In this document: one piece after another, positions 19,077 through 25,927 of the stretch
Position numbering within the stretch: position 1 is the stretch's first letter
Layout: every line of letters begins with the position of its first letter
IMG/VR virus record: IMGVR_UViG_3300044695_003472
Location: 1 to 31,152 of that record
Strand: one strand, 5' to 3'
Source of the DNA: a virus
Length of the DNA stretch: 31,152 nucleotides
The notes under the pieces: generated by a model
The model's input: the letters and a program-made list of their open reading frames with translations, nothing else
The model's database searches: none
What the model was told of the DNA's origin: nothing
Position numbers and translations under genes: made by a program

Positions 19077-21656
19077 TTAGCCGCGTGGGATGACGCCGTA
19101 CTGCTTCAGGGTTCGAGTGATTTCTTCGAGCGCGGCTTTCGGATCGCCGCCGTTGAGGTTGATGACGACCGACGCGCCGCCGCCCGCCACCGCACCACGG
19201 CCAAGTAGGTCGTAGATGCCGAGGTTGGTCTTCCACATGTCGTCCAATTTGGCCATCAGGTGACCTTCGCGCAGCCATTCATCGGCGCGGAGGTTGGCGA
19301 GGTCGTTGGCGGTCTGGAGCGTGTGCTTTGCGATGATATCGAGCGTTTTATTCATGCCCATCATCTGCAGGTTTCCGATGACGCCGGAGATAGCCGAGAT
19401 GACCGATCCCACCGCGCCGACGACGGCGGTCAAGCTACCGCTGGCGGCAGACGCCGCGCCACCGATGCCACCAGCAGCACCGCCAATTCCGCCCGCCGCA
19501 GAACCAGCCGCGCTCGCCACGCTCCCGCCTGCGCTTCCGGCCGCTCCACCGGCCCCGCCGAACACCTTGCCCATCAGCCCGCCAACGTCAAATAGCTTAT
19601 CCGTCAGCTTTTTCAGCGCGCCTTCAATGAGTAGCCGCGTGATGGACTGCGCGGCCTGCTTTGCCACGTTGGTCAGCATGTCGCCCAGCTTGCCGCCCTT
19701 GAAGATGATGTCGGTGATGCCGCGCGATAGGTCAGTGACGACGGTTGAGACTTGCTGGTAGGCCGCTTTGCCTACCTTGCCCAGCTCCTTCATTTTTTGC
19801 TTTTGGGCTTCGAGTTGCTCCCGCGTCATCATGCCAGTCGGCCCGATATTCGGGAAGGCTTTACCCATGCCGGGGAAATCCGAAGAGCGGCCCACGTTGC
19901 CCGGATCGGTTGGAAGGCCAGGGAACCCAACCGGGCGACCGATGGCCTGCACTGCAGCCGTCGAATTTGCCAGCTTGTCGAGTTCTTGCCGATACAGCAT
20001 CGTGGCGAGCGCCATTTGCTCCATCGGGTCTTTGTGAGTCTCTAGCGTCTTCCCGAGCAAGGTGCCCGCGATGGAATACTCATACATCACGTCCTTTGCC
20101 TTACTAACAGCGGCCTTGACGCGCTCAAGAGACTCGACGTAAACCAGTGAGTTTTTGGACAGTTGCCCGTTTTGGTCGAGCATCACCGTATTGACTTTGA
20201 TTAGATTCGACGCCGCTTCCGCTGTCTTCTTGTGGGCATCGGCCACGCCAGCCAACTTTGGAATCAAATCTCCTGCCGCGCCGTTAAAGTTCTTCATGTC
20301 GGCGGCCAGCTTGATGTTTTGCGCGCCCTGCTCTATGGTCCGCTGGTTGAGGTTGGCAATCGCGGAATCCATTTCCTTCGACCGTCCGGTGGCTGCGGCC
20401 GTGGCGGTATTGATGGCATCCAGCGCCGCCTTAAACAACCCAAAGCCCGGGAGCATGGTCGCGTCAGACAGAACGCGGATGGCGTCGTATGCTCGCTTGA
20501 TATTGCCAGACAGGTCCGGGAACTTCCCTGACAGGTCAACAATTACGGCGCGGAAGAACTCCACGTTCTTTTTTGCGTCAGAACACGCCCCGGTCAGCCG
20601 TTCAAACTGATAGCCGGTTTCCTTGAGCTTTTCGTAAATCAGCAGTGTTTCATCTGCCGATTTCAGCCCGAGTGCCAGCGTCCCAAGCGCAGCGCCAAAG
20701 GTCGCGCCCGTAATCCCAGCTTTATTCAAAACGCCAGCAAGAATCGCTGCTTTTTCCGCAAGCGTACCCAGTACAGCCACGACCAGCGGCGCCGCCGTCG
20801 CCACGGCGGTAAGCCCGAGCGCCCAATCCTGCGTAGGCTGCGGCAAATCACGGAACGCCGTAGCCAGCGCCTTCGCCTTCTCGATGCCCGGCGTCAGGAA
20901 GTCATCGAGCACACGCTGCGCGATTGGGAGGAGTGTCTTCCCAAACTCGGCCGCCGCGTCCTTCGCGGCCATCTGAATGTTCTCCCAGGAGTTCTTGTAC
21001 GTGTTCCCCGCGCGCTCGCCCTTTGCCAGTTCGTCGGTGATGATCTGGATAAACTTCTGCGACGAAATCCCCATGCGCTCAAACGTCTTTGCCGGATCGC
21101 CCAGCGCTTCGGCTCCAAACTTTTCCTTGATAATGGCGGCGAGTTGCGGGATGCGCTCGATGATCGGGTCAAGGTTTTCTTTCGTCACCTTGCCGACGGC
21201 GCCCAGTTGGGAAAGCTGGCGGATCACCTCGTTGAAGTCCTCGCGCCCGCCACCGACGACGGCCAGCGCGTTGCCGAGTTCGGCCATGATCCGGCGCGAT
21301 TGATCGGCGGAATTGCCAAGGATTTGAAGGCGAACGGTGCCCTTGACAGCTTCCTCCAGCCCGAGGCCCGGCAGCTTCGCCACTTCACGCAGCTTCGCCA
21401 TTTCGGCCGCCGTGGCTTCGCTAGTTTTCATCACGGCCTTCAAACCCATGGTGAGCGATTCCATATCGGAACCGGCCTTGATGGCGGCGGCGCCGGCGGC
21501 GATCAGCGGCGCGGAAAAGCCAATGGATAGCGCGGTGCCCGCCGCTGTGACGTCGGACGCAAACCGCTTCACTTTGTTTAGTGAGCGGTCCACCTTCTTG
21601 TCGAAATCGTCGGTGCTCGCGCCAATGCGCACAATGAGATTTGAGAGAATTGGCAT
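19077..21656 (-). CDS. Tape measure protein
   Basis: 859 residues, ATG 21656. It shows the TIGR02675-type N-terminal region (KKVDRSLNKVKRFASDVTAA, then SAPLIAAGAAAIKAGSDMES), long amphipathic helices, hydrophobic stretches (ALGLTAVATAAPLVVAVLG; LAGVLNKAGITGATFGAALG) and a Gly/Ala/Ser-rich hydrophobic region near residues 695-760, then a short C-terminal domain. The tape measure sets tail length and is threaded through the tube, helping DNA entry. It follows the G/GT chaperone genes as in most siphoviruses. Its length would correspond to a tail of roughly 130 nm by the usual proportion, a rough inference. Confidence 0.92.
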   Translation of the reverse strand: MPILSNLIVRIGASTDDFDKKVDRSLNKVKRFASDVTAAGTALSIGFSAPLIAAGAAAIKAGSDMESLTMGLKAVMKTSEATAAEMAKLREVAKLPGLGLEEAVKGTVRLQILGNSADQSRRIMAELGNALAVVGGGREDFNEVIRQLSQLGAVGKVTKENLDPIIERIPQLAAIIKEKFGAEALGDPAKTFERMGISSQKFIQIITDELAKGERAGNTYKNSWENIQMAAKDAAAEFGKTLLPIAQRVLDDFLTPGIEKAKALATAFRDLPQPTQDWALGLTAVATAAPLVVAVLGTLAEKAAILAGVLNKAGITGATFGAALGTLALGLKSADETLLIYEKLKETGYQFERLTGACSDAKKNVEFFRAVIVDLSGKFPDLSGNIKRAYDAIRVLSDATMLPGFGLFKAALDAINTATAAATGRSKEMDSAIANLNQRTIEQGAQNIKLAADMKNFNGAAGDLIPKLAGVADAHKKTAEAASNLIKVNTVMLDQNGQLSKNSLVYVESLERVKAAVSKAKDVMYEYSIAGTLLGKTLETHKDPMEQMALATMLYRQELDKLANSTAAVQAIGRPVGFPGLPTDPGNVGRSSDFPGMGKAFPNIGPTGMMTREQLEAQKQKMKELGKVGKAAYQQVSTVVTDLSRGITDIIFKGGKLGDMLTNVAKQAAQSITRLLIEGALKKLTDKLFDVGGLMGKVFGGAGGAAGSAGGSVASAAGSAAGGIGGAAGGIGGAASAASGSLTAVVGAVGSVISAISGVIGNLQMMGMNKTLDIIAKHTLQTANDLANLRADEWLREGHLMAKLDDMWKTNLGIYDLLGRGAVAGGGASVVINLNGGDPKAALEEITRTLKQYGVIPRG

Positions 21657-21659
21657 GAT

Positions 21660-22177
21660 TTACCGGCGTCGCGTGGGAGTAGAAGGGGTTTGCTGGGACT
21701 TCGCGGCCTTGTCCATCTCCGCGTTTTTGATGCGCAGGTAGGCGGCCCATTCGGTCATCTCAGAGGAGGACATCCGCGTGCTGAGTTCGCACACGGGCAT
21801 ATGGAGGAGTTCGGCGAGCGCGAAGAGGCTTAGGCGCTCGCCGGTGAGTTTTTTTCAAGCTCTTCGGCGGATTCCTTGAGGATGCCGGAGAGCTTGAGGA
21901 TCTTTTCGCCGATCAGCTCGACGGCCGCGGCTGATTTCGTAACGAGCATGTCCACGTGGGCACGCTCGAAGATTGGATTGTCGTTCTCAGGGTCAAGCGT
22001 ACACGCGATGACCGCGCGCACGGTCGCCACGCGGGTCTGCCCTTGGGCATCCTTCACGAAGTCCACGCGTTCGCCCGCGTTGAACTCGCGCACGCGGACC
22101 GTCTCGCCCCATTGGGGAACGAACAGGTCTTCAGTCTTCAATTTGGCCGCTACTACGCGGTCCAGGATCTTGCTCAT
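21660..22177 (-). CDS. Tail assembly chaperone GT (frameshift product)
   Basis: Produced by a -1 shift at A-AAA-AAC (21848-21854): 110 residues in the G frame then 62 in the T frame, ending at the TAA of 21660, just before the tape-measure ATG. The T segment (ERLSLFALAELLHMPVCE, RMSSSEMTEWAAYLRI) shows the characteristic (A/L)-x-E-L ... R-M-S-S-x-E-x-x-E-W-x-A-Y pattern of GT chaperones. G and GT chaperone the tape measure during tail assembly, and no independent start with an SD exists for the T part. Confidence 0.88.
21830..22177 (-). CDS. Tail assembly chaperone G
   Basis: 115 residues from ATG 22177 with a strong SD (AAAGGAG). The 0-frame product begins MSKILDRVVAAKLKTEDL, has the typical beta then helical layout of phage TAC proteins (VRVREFNAGERVDFVKDA) and ends EELEKNSPASA immediately after the slippery site. 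It is found between tail-tube and tape-measure genes as expected. G is normally made in large excess over GT. Confidence 0.85.
   Translation of the reverse strand: MSKILDRVVAAKLKTEDLFVPQWGETVRVREFNAGERVDFVKDAQGQTRVATVRAVIACTLDPENDNPIFERAHVDMLVTKSAAAVELIGEKILKLSGILKESAEELEKNSPASA
21848..21854 (-). promoter_or_regulatory. Programmed -1 frameshift slippery heptamer
   Basis: In the G reading frame the codons are GAA AAA AAC, giving the heptamer A-AAA-AAC, a standard -1 slip site. The T frame has a clear GT-type coding sequence immediately downstream. No obvious pseudoknot was traced by eye. Confidence 0.85.
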
Positions 22178-22322
22178 TGGGCTCCTTTGCCGTGATCGTG
22201 ATAGTTCCGGGAAGGTTCAGCACCCACCCGTTCTTGAAGTCGATTTCCGCGCCGTCGCGCTCAACGCGGTTGATTTCGGACGCGGGCACGACGAGCGCCC
22301 GCGCCTGTTTGTCGTAGTGCAT
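22131..22322 (-). CDS. Small protein between tail tube and chaperone, 63 aa
   Basis: ATG 22322 overlaps the last base of the preceding stop (TAATG), and the 3' end overlaps the G gene by 47 bases. The first 45 residues are beta-rich with conserved-looking turns (RALVVPASEINRVERDG, KNGWVLNLPGTITI); the last part is polar and proline-rich, encoded in the overlap with G. It may be a small tail accessory. No family recognised. Confidence 0.65.
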   Translation of the reverse strand: MHYDKQARALVVPASEINRVERDGAEIDFKNGWVLNLPGTITITAKEPNEQDPGPRSSGQIED

Positions 22323-22933
22323 TACGTGGTTGAAAAGTCCACTTCGCCGTGAAGCGCGAAAGAGACGTTTTCCTTGATGAGTTCGTTTTCGCCCGACGTG
22401 ATTCCAGCGCTCGACATATGCCCGGCCGCCATGAAGCGATCATTTCCGGCGAGGTTCGTGTAGAGGTAGAGCACGTAGTAGCTGCCGAGGTTCGTATTGG
22501 CGAAGTAGGCGTTATTGTAGAAGCGCTGGAATGAAATCGTGCCGGATTTCATGACCAACGTGCGCTCTTTCCACGTGTCCCCGAACGTCTGCGACTCCTC
22601 GGTGATGACCTCGGAATCATAGGACCACTCAAACGCCTGCGCGGCCTGCGCCAGCGTCAGGTATTCGGCGGTGATCGTGATGGTTCCGCCCGCCGTGTAC
22701 CCGTTCGTGAGCGTGATCTTCCCCGATGCCCAGCCAATTTGATAGTTGGACTTCGGCACGGTCGAGACGCCATCGAGCACGGTCACGGCCGCGTTGGGAT
22801 TGATGGCACGCTTCGCCGTGTCCGTGATCTGGTAGACGCCGCCACCGAGGGAGGTTACTGCCTCCCCCGTCATGGCGGTGCCCGATCCGGTGGCGATGTA
22901 GATGTCGGCTGCGTTTCCTGCGAGTACGGCCAT
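22322..22933 (-). CDS. Tail tube protein paralogue 2, with insertion, 203 aa
   Basis: ATG 22933 with AAGGAG 7 bases upstream. It shares with paralogue 1 the start M-A-V-x-x-G-N-A-A and the core E-(T/S)-Q-x-F-G-D-T-W-K-E-R-T followed by (W/F)-S/T-G-S/I-x-S/G. Between these, residues 12-100 hold an extra beta-rich domain (VYQITDTAKRAINPN, YQIGWASGKITLTNGYTAGG). A second tube-like protein could form part of the tail shaft, a decorated ring or the tail terminator; the inserted domain probably projects outward. Two tandem tube-type genes are unusual. Confidence 0.75.
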   Translation of the reverse strand: MAVLAGNAADIYIATGSGTAMTGEAVTSLGGGVYQITDTAKRAINPNAAVTVLDGVSTVPKSNYQIGWASGKITLTNGYTAGGTITITAEYLTLAQAAQAFEWSYDSEVITEESQTFGDTWKERTLVMKSGTISFQRFYNNAYFANTNLGSYYVLYLYTNLAGNDRFMAAGHMSSAGITSGENELIKENVSFALHGEVDFSTT

Positions 22934-22942
22934 GATGGCTCC

Positions 22943-23323
22943 TTAGGTGTAGGACAGCGCGCCGGTGCCGGTGAAGGTGTAGGAGGCGGTGATGATGCCG
23001 TTTTCCGGCGCGGAGAATGACGCCTGAACAAAGGCGTTCCCGCTGTAGTAATTCGTGCCGTCCACGTAGAAGCGGATCGCCACGGTGGAACCGGCGAGGA
23101 AGGCGGTCTTCAACGCAACATGGCCGTTGGTATCGGCGGTGTCGAGACGGCCGGAACCGCTGCCGCTCCATTCCTTGATGGTCGAGGTGCGTTCCTTCCA
23201 GGTGTCGCCGAAGGCTTGCGTCTCTTCAAGTCCGGTCTGAACGTCGAGAGACCAATTGTCCATCTCGCCAATTGTGTTCGTGCTGATCTTGAGCGCGGCA
23301 GCATTGCCTACCATTACAGCCAT
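22943..23323 (-). CDS. Major tail tube protein, paralogue 1, 126 aa
   Basis: ATG 23323 with AAAGGAG at ideal spacing, plus a tetraloop hairpin just upstream, suggesting high expression. The sequence NWSLDVQTGLEETQAFGDTWKERTSTIKEWSGS fits the phage tail-tube signature (W-S-L-D ... T-x-F-G-D-x-W-K-E ... W-S-G-S), then a beta domain with VRFYVDG and a C-terminal FTGTGALSYT. It is short for the family and is followed at once by its longer paralogue. It polymerises around the tape measure. Confidence 0.82.
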   Translation of the reverse strand: MAVMVGNAAALKISTNTIGEMDNWSLDVQTGLEETQAFGDTWKERTSTIKEWSGSGSGRLDTADTNGHVALKTAFLAGSTVAIRFYVDGTNYYSGNAFVQASFSAPENGIITASYTFTGTGALSYT

Positions 23324-23334
23324 AGGGGCTCCTT

Positions 23335-23348
23335 TCGCCTTACGGCGA
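23335..23348 (-). promoter_or_regulatory. GNRA-loop hairpin before the tail-tube SD
   Basis: On the minus strand a 5-bp stem (TCGCC / GGCGA) carries a GTAA loop and runs directly into AAGGAG of the tail-tube gene. The 23324-23400 gap also holds a second hairpin at 23382-23394 just after the preceding gene's stop. Such 5' structures can protect mRNA of abundant proteins. Confidence 0.5.
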
Positions 23349-23400
23349 TAGCTAAAAGTGGGTGGCGGAACATCTCACGACGTGCCGCCGGCACCCGCGC

Positions 23401-23826
23401 CTAAATGGCGTGGATGATGTCAAATTCAAGGACCACAGAGTAGAGTTTTGCGCTCGTCTCCAGGTCGTGCTCAAACTCATTGCGCCGCCCGTTGAGGTGG
23501 GTGCTGTGAACCGTCAGTGAGCCGGCCGCCGTGGTGATTTCGGCGGCGTGGTTGATGACGTTGGTGTAGACCAGATCGGCCAGGTCTTCGGCGGCCTTCG
23601 GGTTGCCTTGCGCCATGCAATACAGCGCCACCGGGCGCCGTGTGGCCGTTGGCGCGGTGCTGCCGATGGAGTGGAACGGCGCGGAGTCGATGACCTCGAT
23701 GACGATGGCCGGGTAGTCCACCACGCGGCCCTGATCGGCGTGCATGTCGTACACCCGCGTACCGGTCAGGTTAGTGATGGCGGAAACGGTCTGGAGGTAC
23801 TTATAGAGCGCCTGGTAGATTCTCAT
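23401..23826 (-). CDS. Tail completion protein, DUF3168-like
   Basis: 141 residues from ATG 23826, overlapping the previous stop as ATGA. The start MRIYQALYKYLQTVSAITNLTGTRVYD is the typical DUF3168 opening (helix, then ...I..L.G.R.y). It continues with YPAIVIEVIDSAP and a C-terminal KLYSVVLEFDIIH strand. Members form the head-tail or tail-terminator ring in siphoviruses. The order between the gp10-like gene and tail tube matches HK97-type genomes. Confidence 0.85.
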   Translation of the reverse strand: MRIYQALYKYLQTVSAITNLTGTRVYDMHADQGRVVDYPAIVIEVIDSAPFHSIGSTAPTATRRPVALYCMAQGNPKAAEDLADLVYTNVINHAAEITTAAGSLTVHSTHLNGRRNEFEHDLETSAKLYSVVLEFDIIHAI

Positions 23827-24332
23827 GCAGCCCGCCCAAGCGCGTCAAATGCGGCCTTAACGCGCGCTTCTAGGAGCCGCTTCACGTTGTTTCGCTGTGC
23901 ACGGATGGCGTCACGGAAGAACGGAATCGGCCGGCTGCCAGGATGCTGCGTTTTCTTGGCGAAGCGTTTGAACAGGTTGCCGAACATGAGGAACTTTTTA
24001 TCCTTTGGCGCTACCGTGTGCGCCTTCGTTCCGAACTCAACCAGATGCGCGTGCGGTGCCGCCTGCTTGAGCGTGTAGGCGTAGGCTTGCAGGAAGTTCT
24101 TGAATTGCCGCCCAGCAGCCGCCGCAAGCGATCTTTTCAGCCCGCCCGGTGCGATGGCCCGGCCCCGGTAATTCGTCGCGTAGGGTGCCACTGGCGCGCG
24201 AGCTTTGGCCGCGTCGCTGATGAGGTTCGCCCCGTCGAGGAGCGCAGCGCGCACTTCGGCCCCTTGCGCGGTTTTCTTGAGCTTTTCCAGTTGCCCGGCG
24301 AGTTCCGTGAGCCCTTCGATTTTGATGTTCAA
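23823..24332 (-). CDS. HK97 gp10-like head-tail protein
   Basis: 169 residues; TTG 24332 overlaps the previous stop (TTGA). N-terminal LTELAGQLEKLKKTAQGAEV is the usual gp10-type amphipathic helix, followed by a basic middle (KARAPVAPYATNYRGRAIAPG), a conserved-looking HLVEFGTKAH and RPIPFFRDAIRAQRNN near the end. The last two are the characteristic E-x-G-T-x-x-x-x-P/A ... P-F-x-R-P/D motifs. It connects head and tail. Confidence 0.85.
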   Translation of the reverse strand: MNIKIEGLTELAGQLEKLKKTAQGAEVRAALLDGANLISDAAKARAPVAPYATNYRGRAIAPGGLKRSLAAAAGRQFKNFLQAYAYTLKQAAPHAHLVEFGTKAHTVAPKDKKFLMFGNLFKRFAKKTQHPGSRPIPFFRDAIRAQRNNVKRLLEARVKAAFDALGRAA

Positions 24333-24670
24333 ATCGTGACCTCAGAGCATTGCAGCGCGAGCATTTCGTTGCGCTCGTCCGGGTTGGCGATGGCGCGGAT
24401 GTTGAAGTAGCGGGCTGCGTTCGAGTTCTTTGGGTCGGTGAATTTCACCCGCATATCGGGCGTGTACCCGGCCTTGTAGCGGACGGTGATGGAGTGCGAG
24501 AGGTCGGAAATCGTCTGCTTCGCCTGGAAGAACTCGCGCCCGCCGCTGGTTTCGATTGAGCCCCAGCACTCGGAAAATGTCGCCCATGTTTCCGTGCGGT
24601 CGCCGTTGACATCGACGGATAGGCTTTTCTGTTCGATCAGGAGCCAGTGGCGGAGGGTGCCGGCGCGCAT
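24329..24670 (-). CDS. Head closure / head-tail adaptor protein
   Basis: 113 residues from ATG 24670, which overlaps the upstream stop as TAATG and has GGAGG 8 bases away; an in-frame start 15 bases upstream lacks support. It begins MRAGTLRHWLLIEQ, followed by DVNGDRTETWATFSECWGSI, GREFFQAKQTISDLSHSITVRY and a closing NPDERNEMLALQCSEV, the standard pattern of phage head-tail joining (SPP1 gp16 / HK97 gp7-type) proteins: R-x-G-x-L ... W-x-x-x-x-x-x-W-x-x-I. Position fits. Confidence 0.88.
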   Translation of the reverse strand: MRAGTLRHWLLIEQKSLSVDVNGDRTETWATFSECWGSIETSGGREFFQAKQTISDLSHSITVRYKAGYTPDMRVKFTDPKNSNAARYFNIRAIANPDERNEMLALQCSEVTI

Positions 24671-25260
24671 TACCAAATCCTCCAATTAGCCAGCAGCGCC
24701 CGGCTGCCGAGTTCCAGCGCCTTGCTTTCAACGCTGGCCGAGTTGCCGAGGACGACATCTTCACGGTGCTCGTAGAGGTGCGCGGCGATGAGGAGGATTG
24801 CCGCCTGGATCTCGTATGGCGCATCCGCTGCCGTGGTCCACCCGCAAACGAACTGAATTTCGATAGGGTCGAGGACGCGCAGGGTTGTAGATGGCCAGGA
24901 TTGGTTGTAGGACAGCGCCAGGACGCCTGGATCGCGGGCGGTGGATACTTCCCAGTAGTCAGCGGAAAACGTCGTCTGCGTGCCCGCCGTGTCGGTGTAT
25001 TTCACGTGGGTGACGCTTTGAAGTTGGCCGAACGGCAGGGTAAGCCGGTCAGTGTAGGGGAAGCCGTCGAGGAACCACTTCCACGTCTGCGTCACTAGCT
25101 TGCGCCCGGTGATCGTTTCCACGTACGCCTGCGCCGCCCGCACGTAGGGTTGGTACTGCTCGGCTGGTTGCCCGGCCGCGCGCGCGTGCGCCTCCATCTG
25201 CGCATCGGTAATGGCAAATTCGGTTGGCGCGGTGACGAGTTGGTAGGCGTGGGAGGTCAT
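24670..25260 (-). CDS. gp6-like head-tail connector protein
   Basis: 196 residues from ATG 25260. It has the family plan of helix, charged linker and a three-helix core: FAITDAQMEAHARAAG, AAQAYVETITGRKLVTQTW (A-x-x-x-v-e-x-x-t-g-r-x-l), a beta part (PFGQLQSVTHVKYTDTAG ... WEVSTARDPGVLAL) and a C-terminal helix AAILLIAAHLYEHREDVV. It forms the connector ring under the portal. No strong SD is seen, although coupling is possible. Confidence 0.85.
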   Translation of the reverse strand: MTSHAYQLVTAPTEFAITDAQMEAHARAAGQPAEQYQPYVRAAQAYVETITGRKLVTQTWKWFLDGFPYTDRLTLPFGQLQSVTHVKYTDTAGTQTTFSADYWEVSTARDPGVLALSYNQSWPSTTLRVLDPIEIQFVCGWTTAADAPYEIQAAILLIAAHLYEHREDVVLGNSASVESKALELGSRALLANWRIW

Positions 25261-25356
25261 AAAAAGAAGCAGCTAGCGGCGGCAAGGGATCAGCCACTTG
25301 ACGGGGTGCCACTGGTTGTCGCCTTCCAGGTAGCTGCGAATGGCTCGAACAAAGGC

Positions 25357-25375
25357 GGGGCGGAGGAGCCGCCCC
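25357..25375 (-). terminator. Strong hairpin between head accessory and connector genes
   Basis: A perfect 7-bp stem ggggcgg / ccgcccc with a 5-nt loop lies 20 bases after the head accessory gene's stop. The T-run that should follow on the minus strand is weak (CCTTTGTT). It may partly terminate transcription or stabilise upstream head mRNA. The rest of the 25261-25395 gap holds only a start-less reading frame. Confidence 0.45.
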
Positions 25376-25395
25376 GGTCAGGAGAGAGGAGCGGA

Positions 25396-25869
25396 CTAGT
25401 CGATCACGGAGTTGGTCGTGGAGTAGCCGAATTTGGGGTTGTTTAGCACGATCAGAATGCCGCCCAGAACGGGGGAATCGACAACTTCCACCATCTTGAG
25501 GCGCACGTACTTGTACCCGGCGCTGGCGAGTTCCTGCTCGTCCACTTCGACCACGTACACCTGCGAACTGCCCGCCGTGGTGGCGAAGCCAGCCGTAGTG
25601 GCAGCCGTCATGGCGCCGTTCGTGTCATTGGACGTGATGGCGCGGTAGTAGAACGGAACCGCCGTTGTGTTGGACGGGGTCACGTCGTCGCAGGCTTCGA
25701 CGGTAACGGTCGAGGTGCCCGTTGCGCCCACGCCCTTGTAGATGATAAAGGTGGCGGACTGGTGCCCGGTGATGTCCACGATATCCGAGCCGGTCGTGCC
25801 GGCGAACGCATCGGCCACCGGGTCCAGGCCCTTGACCACATGCTTCGTAGCGAGAGATTCGTAACGCAT
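25396..25869 (-). CDS. Head accessory (decoration-like) protein, 157 aa
   Basis: ATG 25869 with AAGGAAAA upstream. It lies directly after the capsid gene. The sequence is beta-rich (ATFIIYKGVGATGTSTVTVE, SQVYVVEVDEQELASAGYKY, VRLKMVEV) and resembles a frequent phage protein with D-I-V-D-I-T ... A-T-F-I-I-Y/V-x-x-G and Y-V-R-L-K/R near the end, probably a capsid decoration or minor head protein. Function inferred from context. Confidence 0.65.
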   Translation of the reverse strand: MRYESLATKHVVKGLDPVADAFAGTTGSDIVDITGHQSATFIIYKGVGATGTSTVTVEACDDVTPSNTTAVPFYYRAITSNDTNGAMTAATTAGFATTAGSSQVYVVEVDEQELASAGYKYVRLKMVEVVDSPVLGGILIVLNNPKFGYSTTNSVID

Positions 25870-25897
25870 AGTGAGTTTTCCTTGTGGTTTTGTAGGC

Positions 25898-25920
25898 GAG
25901 GGCGGTAGTTAGCCGCCCTC
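25898..25920 (-). promoter_or_regulatory. 8-bp hairpin between capsid and head accessory genes
   Basis: gagggcgg / ccgccctc with a 7-nt loop, lying 8 bases after the capsid stop and before the SD of the next gene. It lacks a T-tract, so it is more likely a message-stabilising or partial pause structure that keeps capsid mRNA abundant. Confidence 0.5.
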
Positions 25921-25927
25921 CGGTGGA

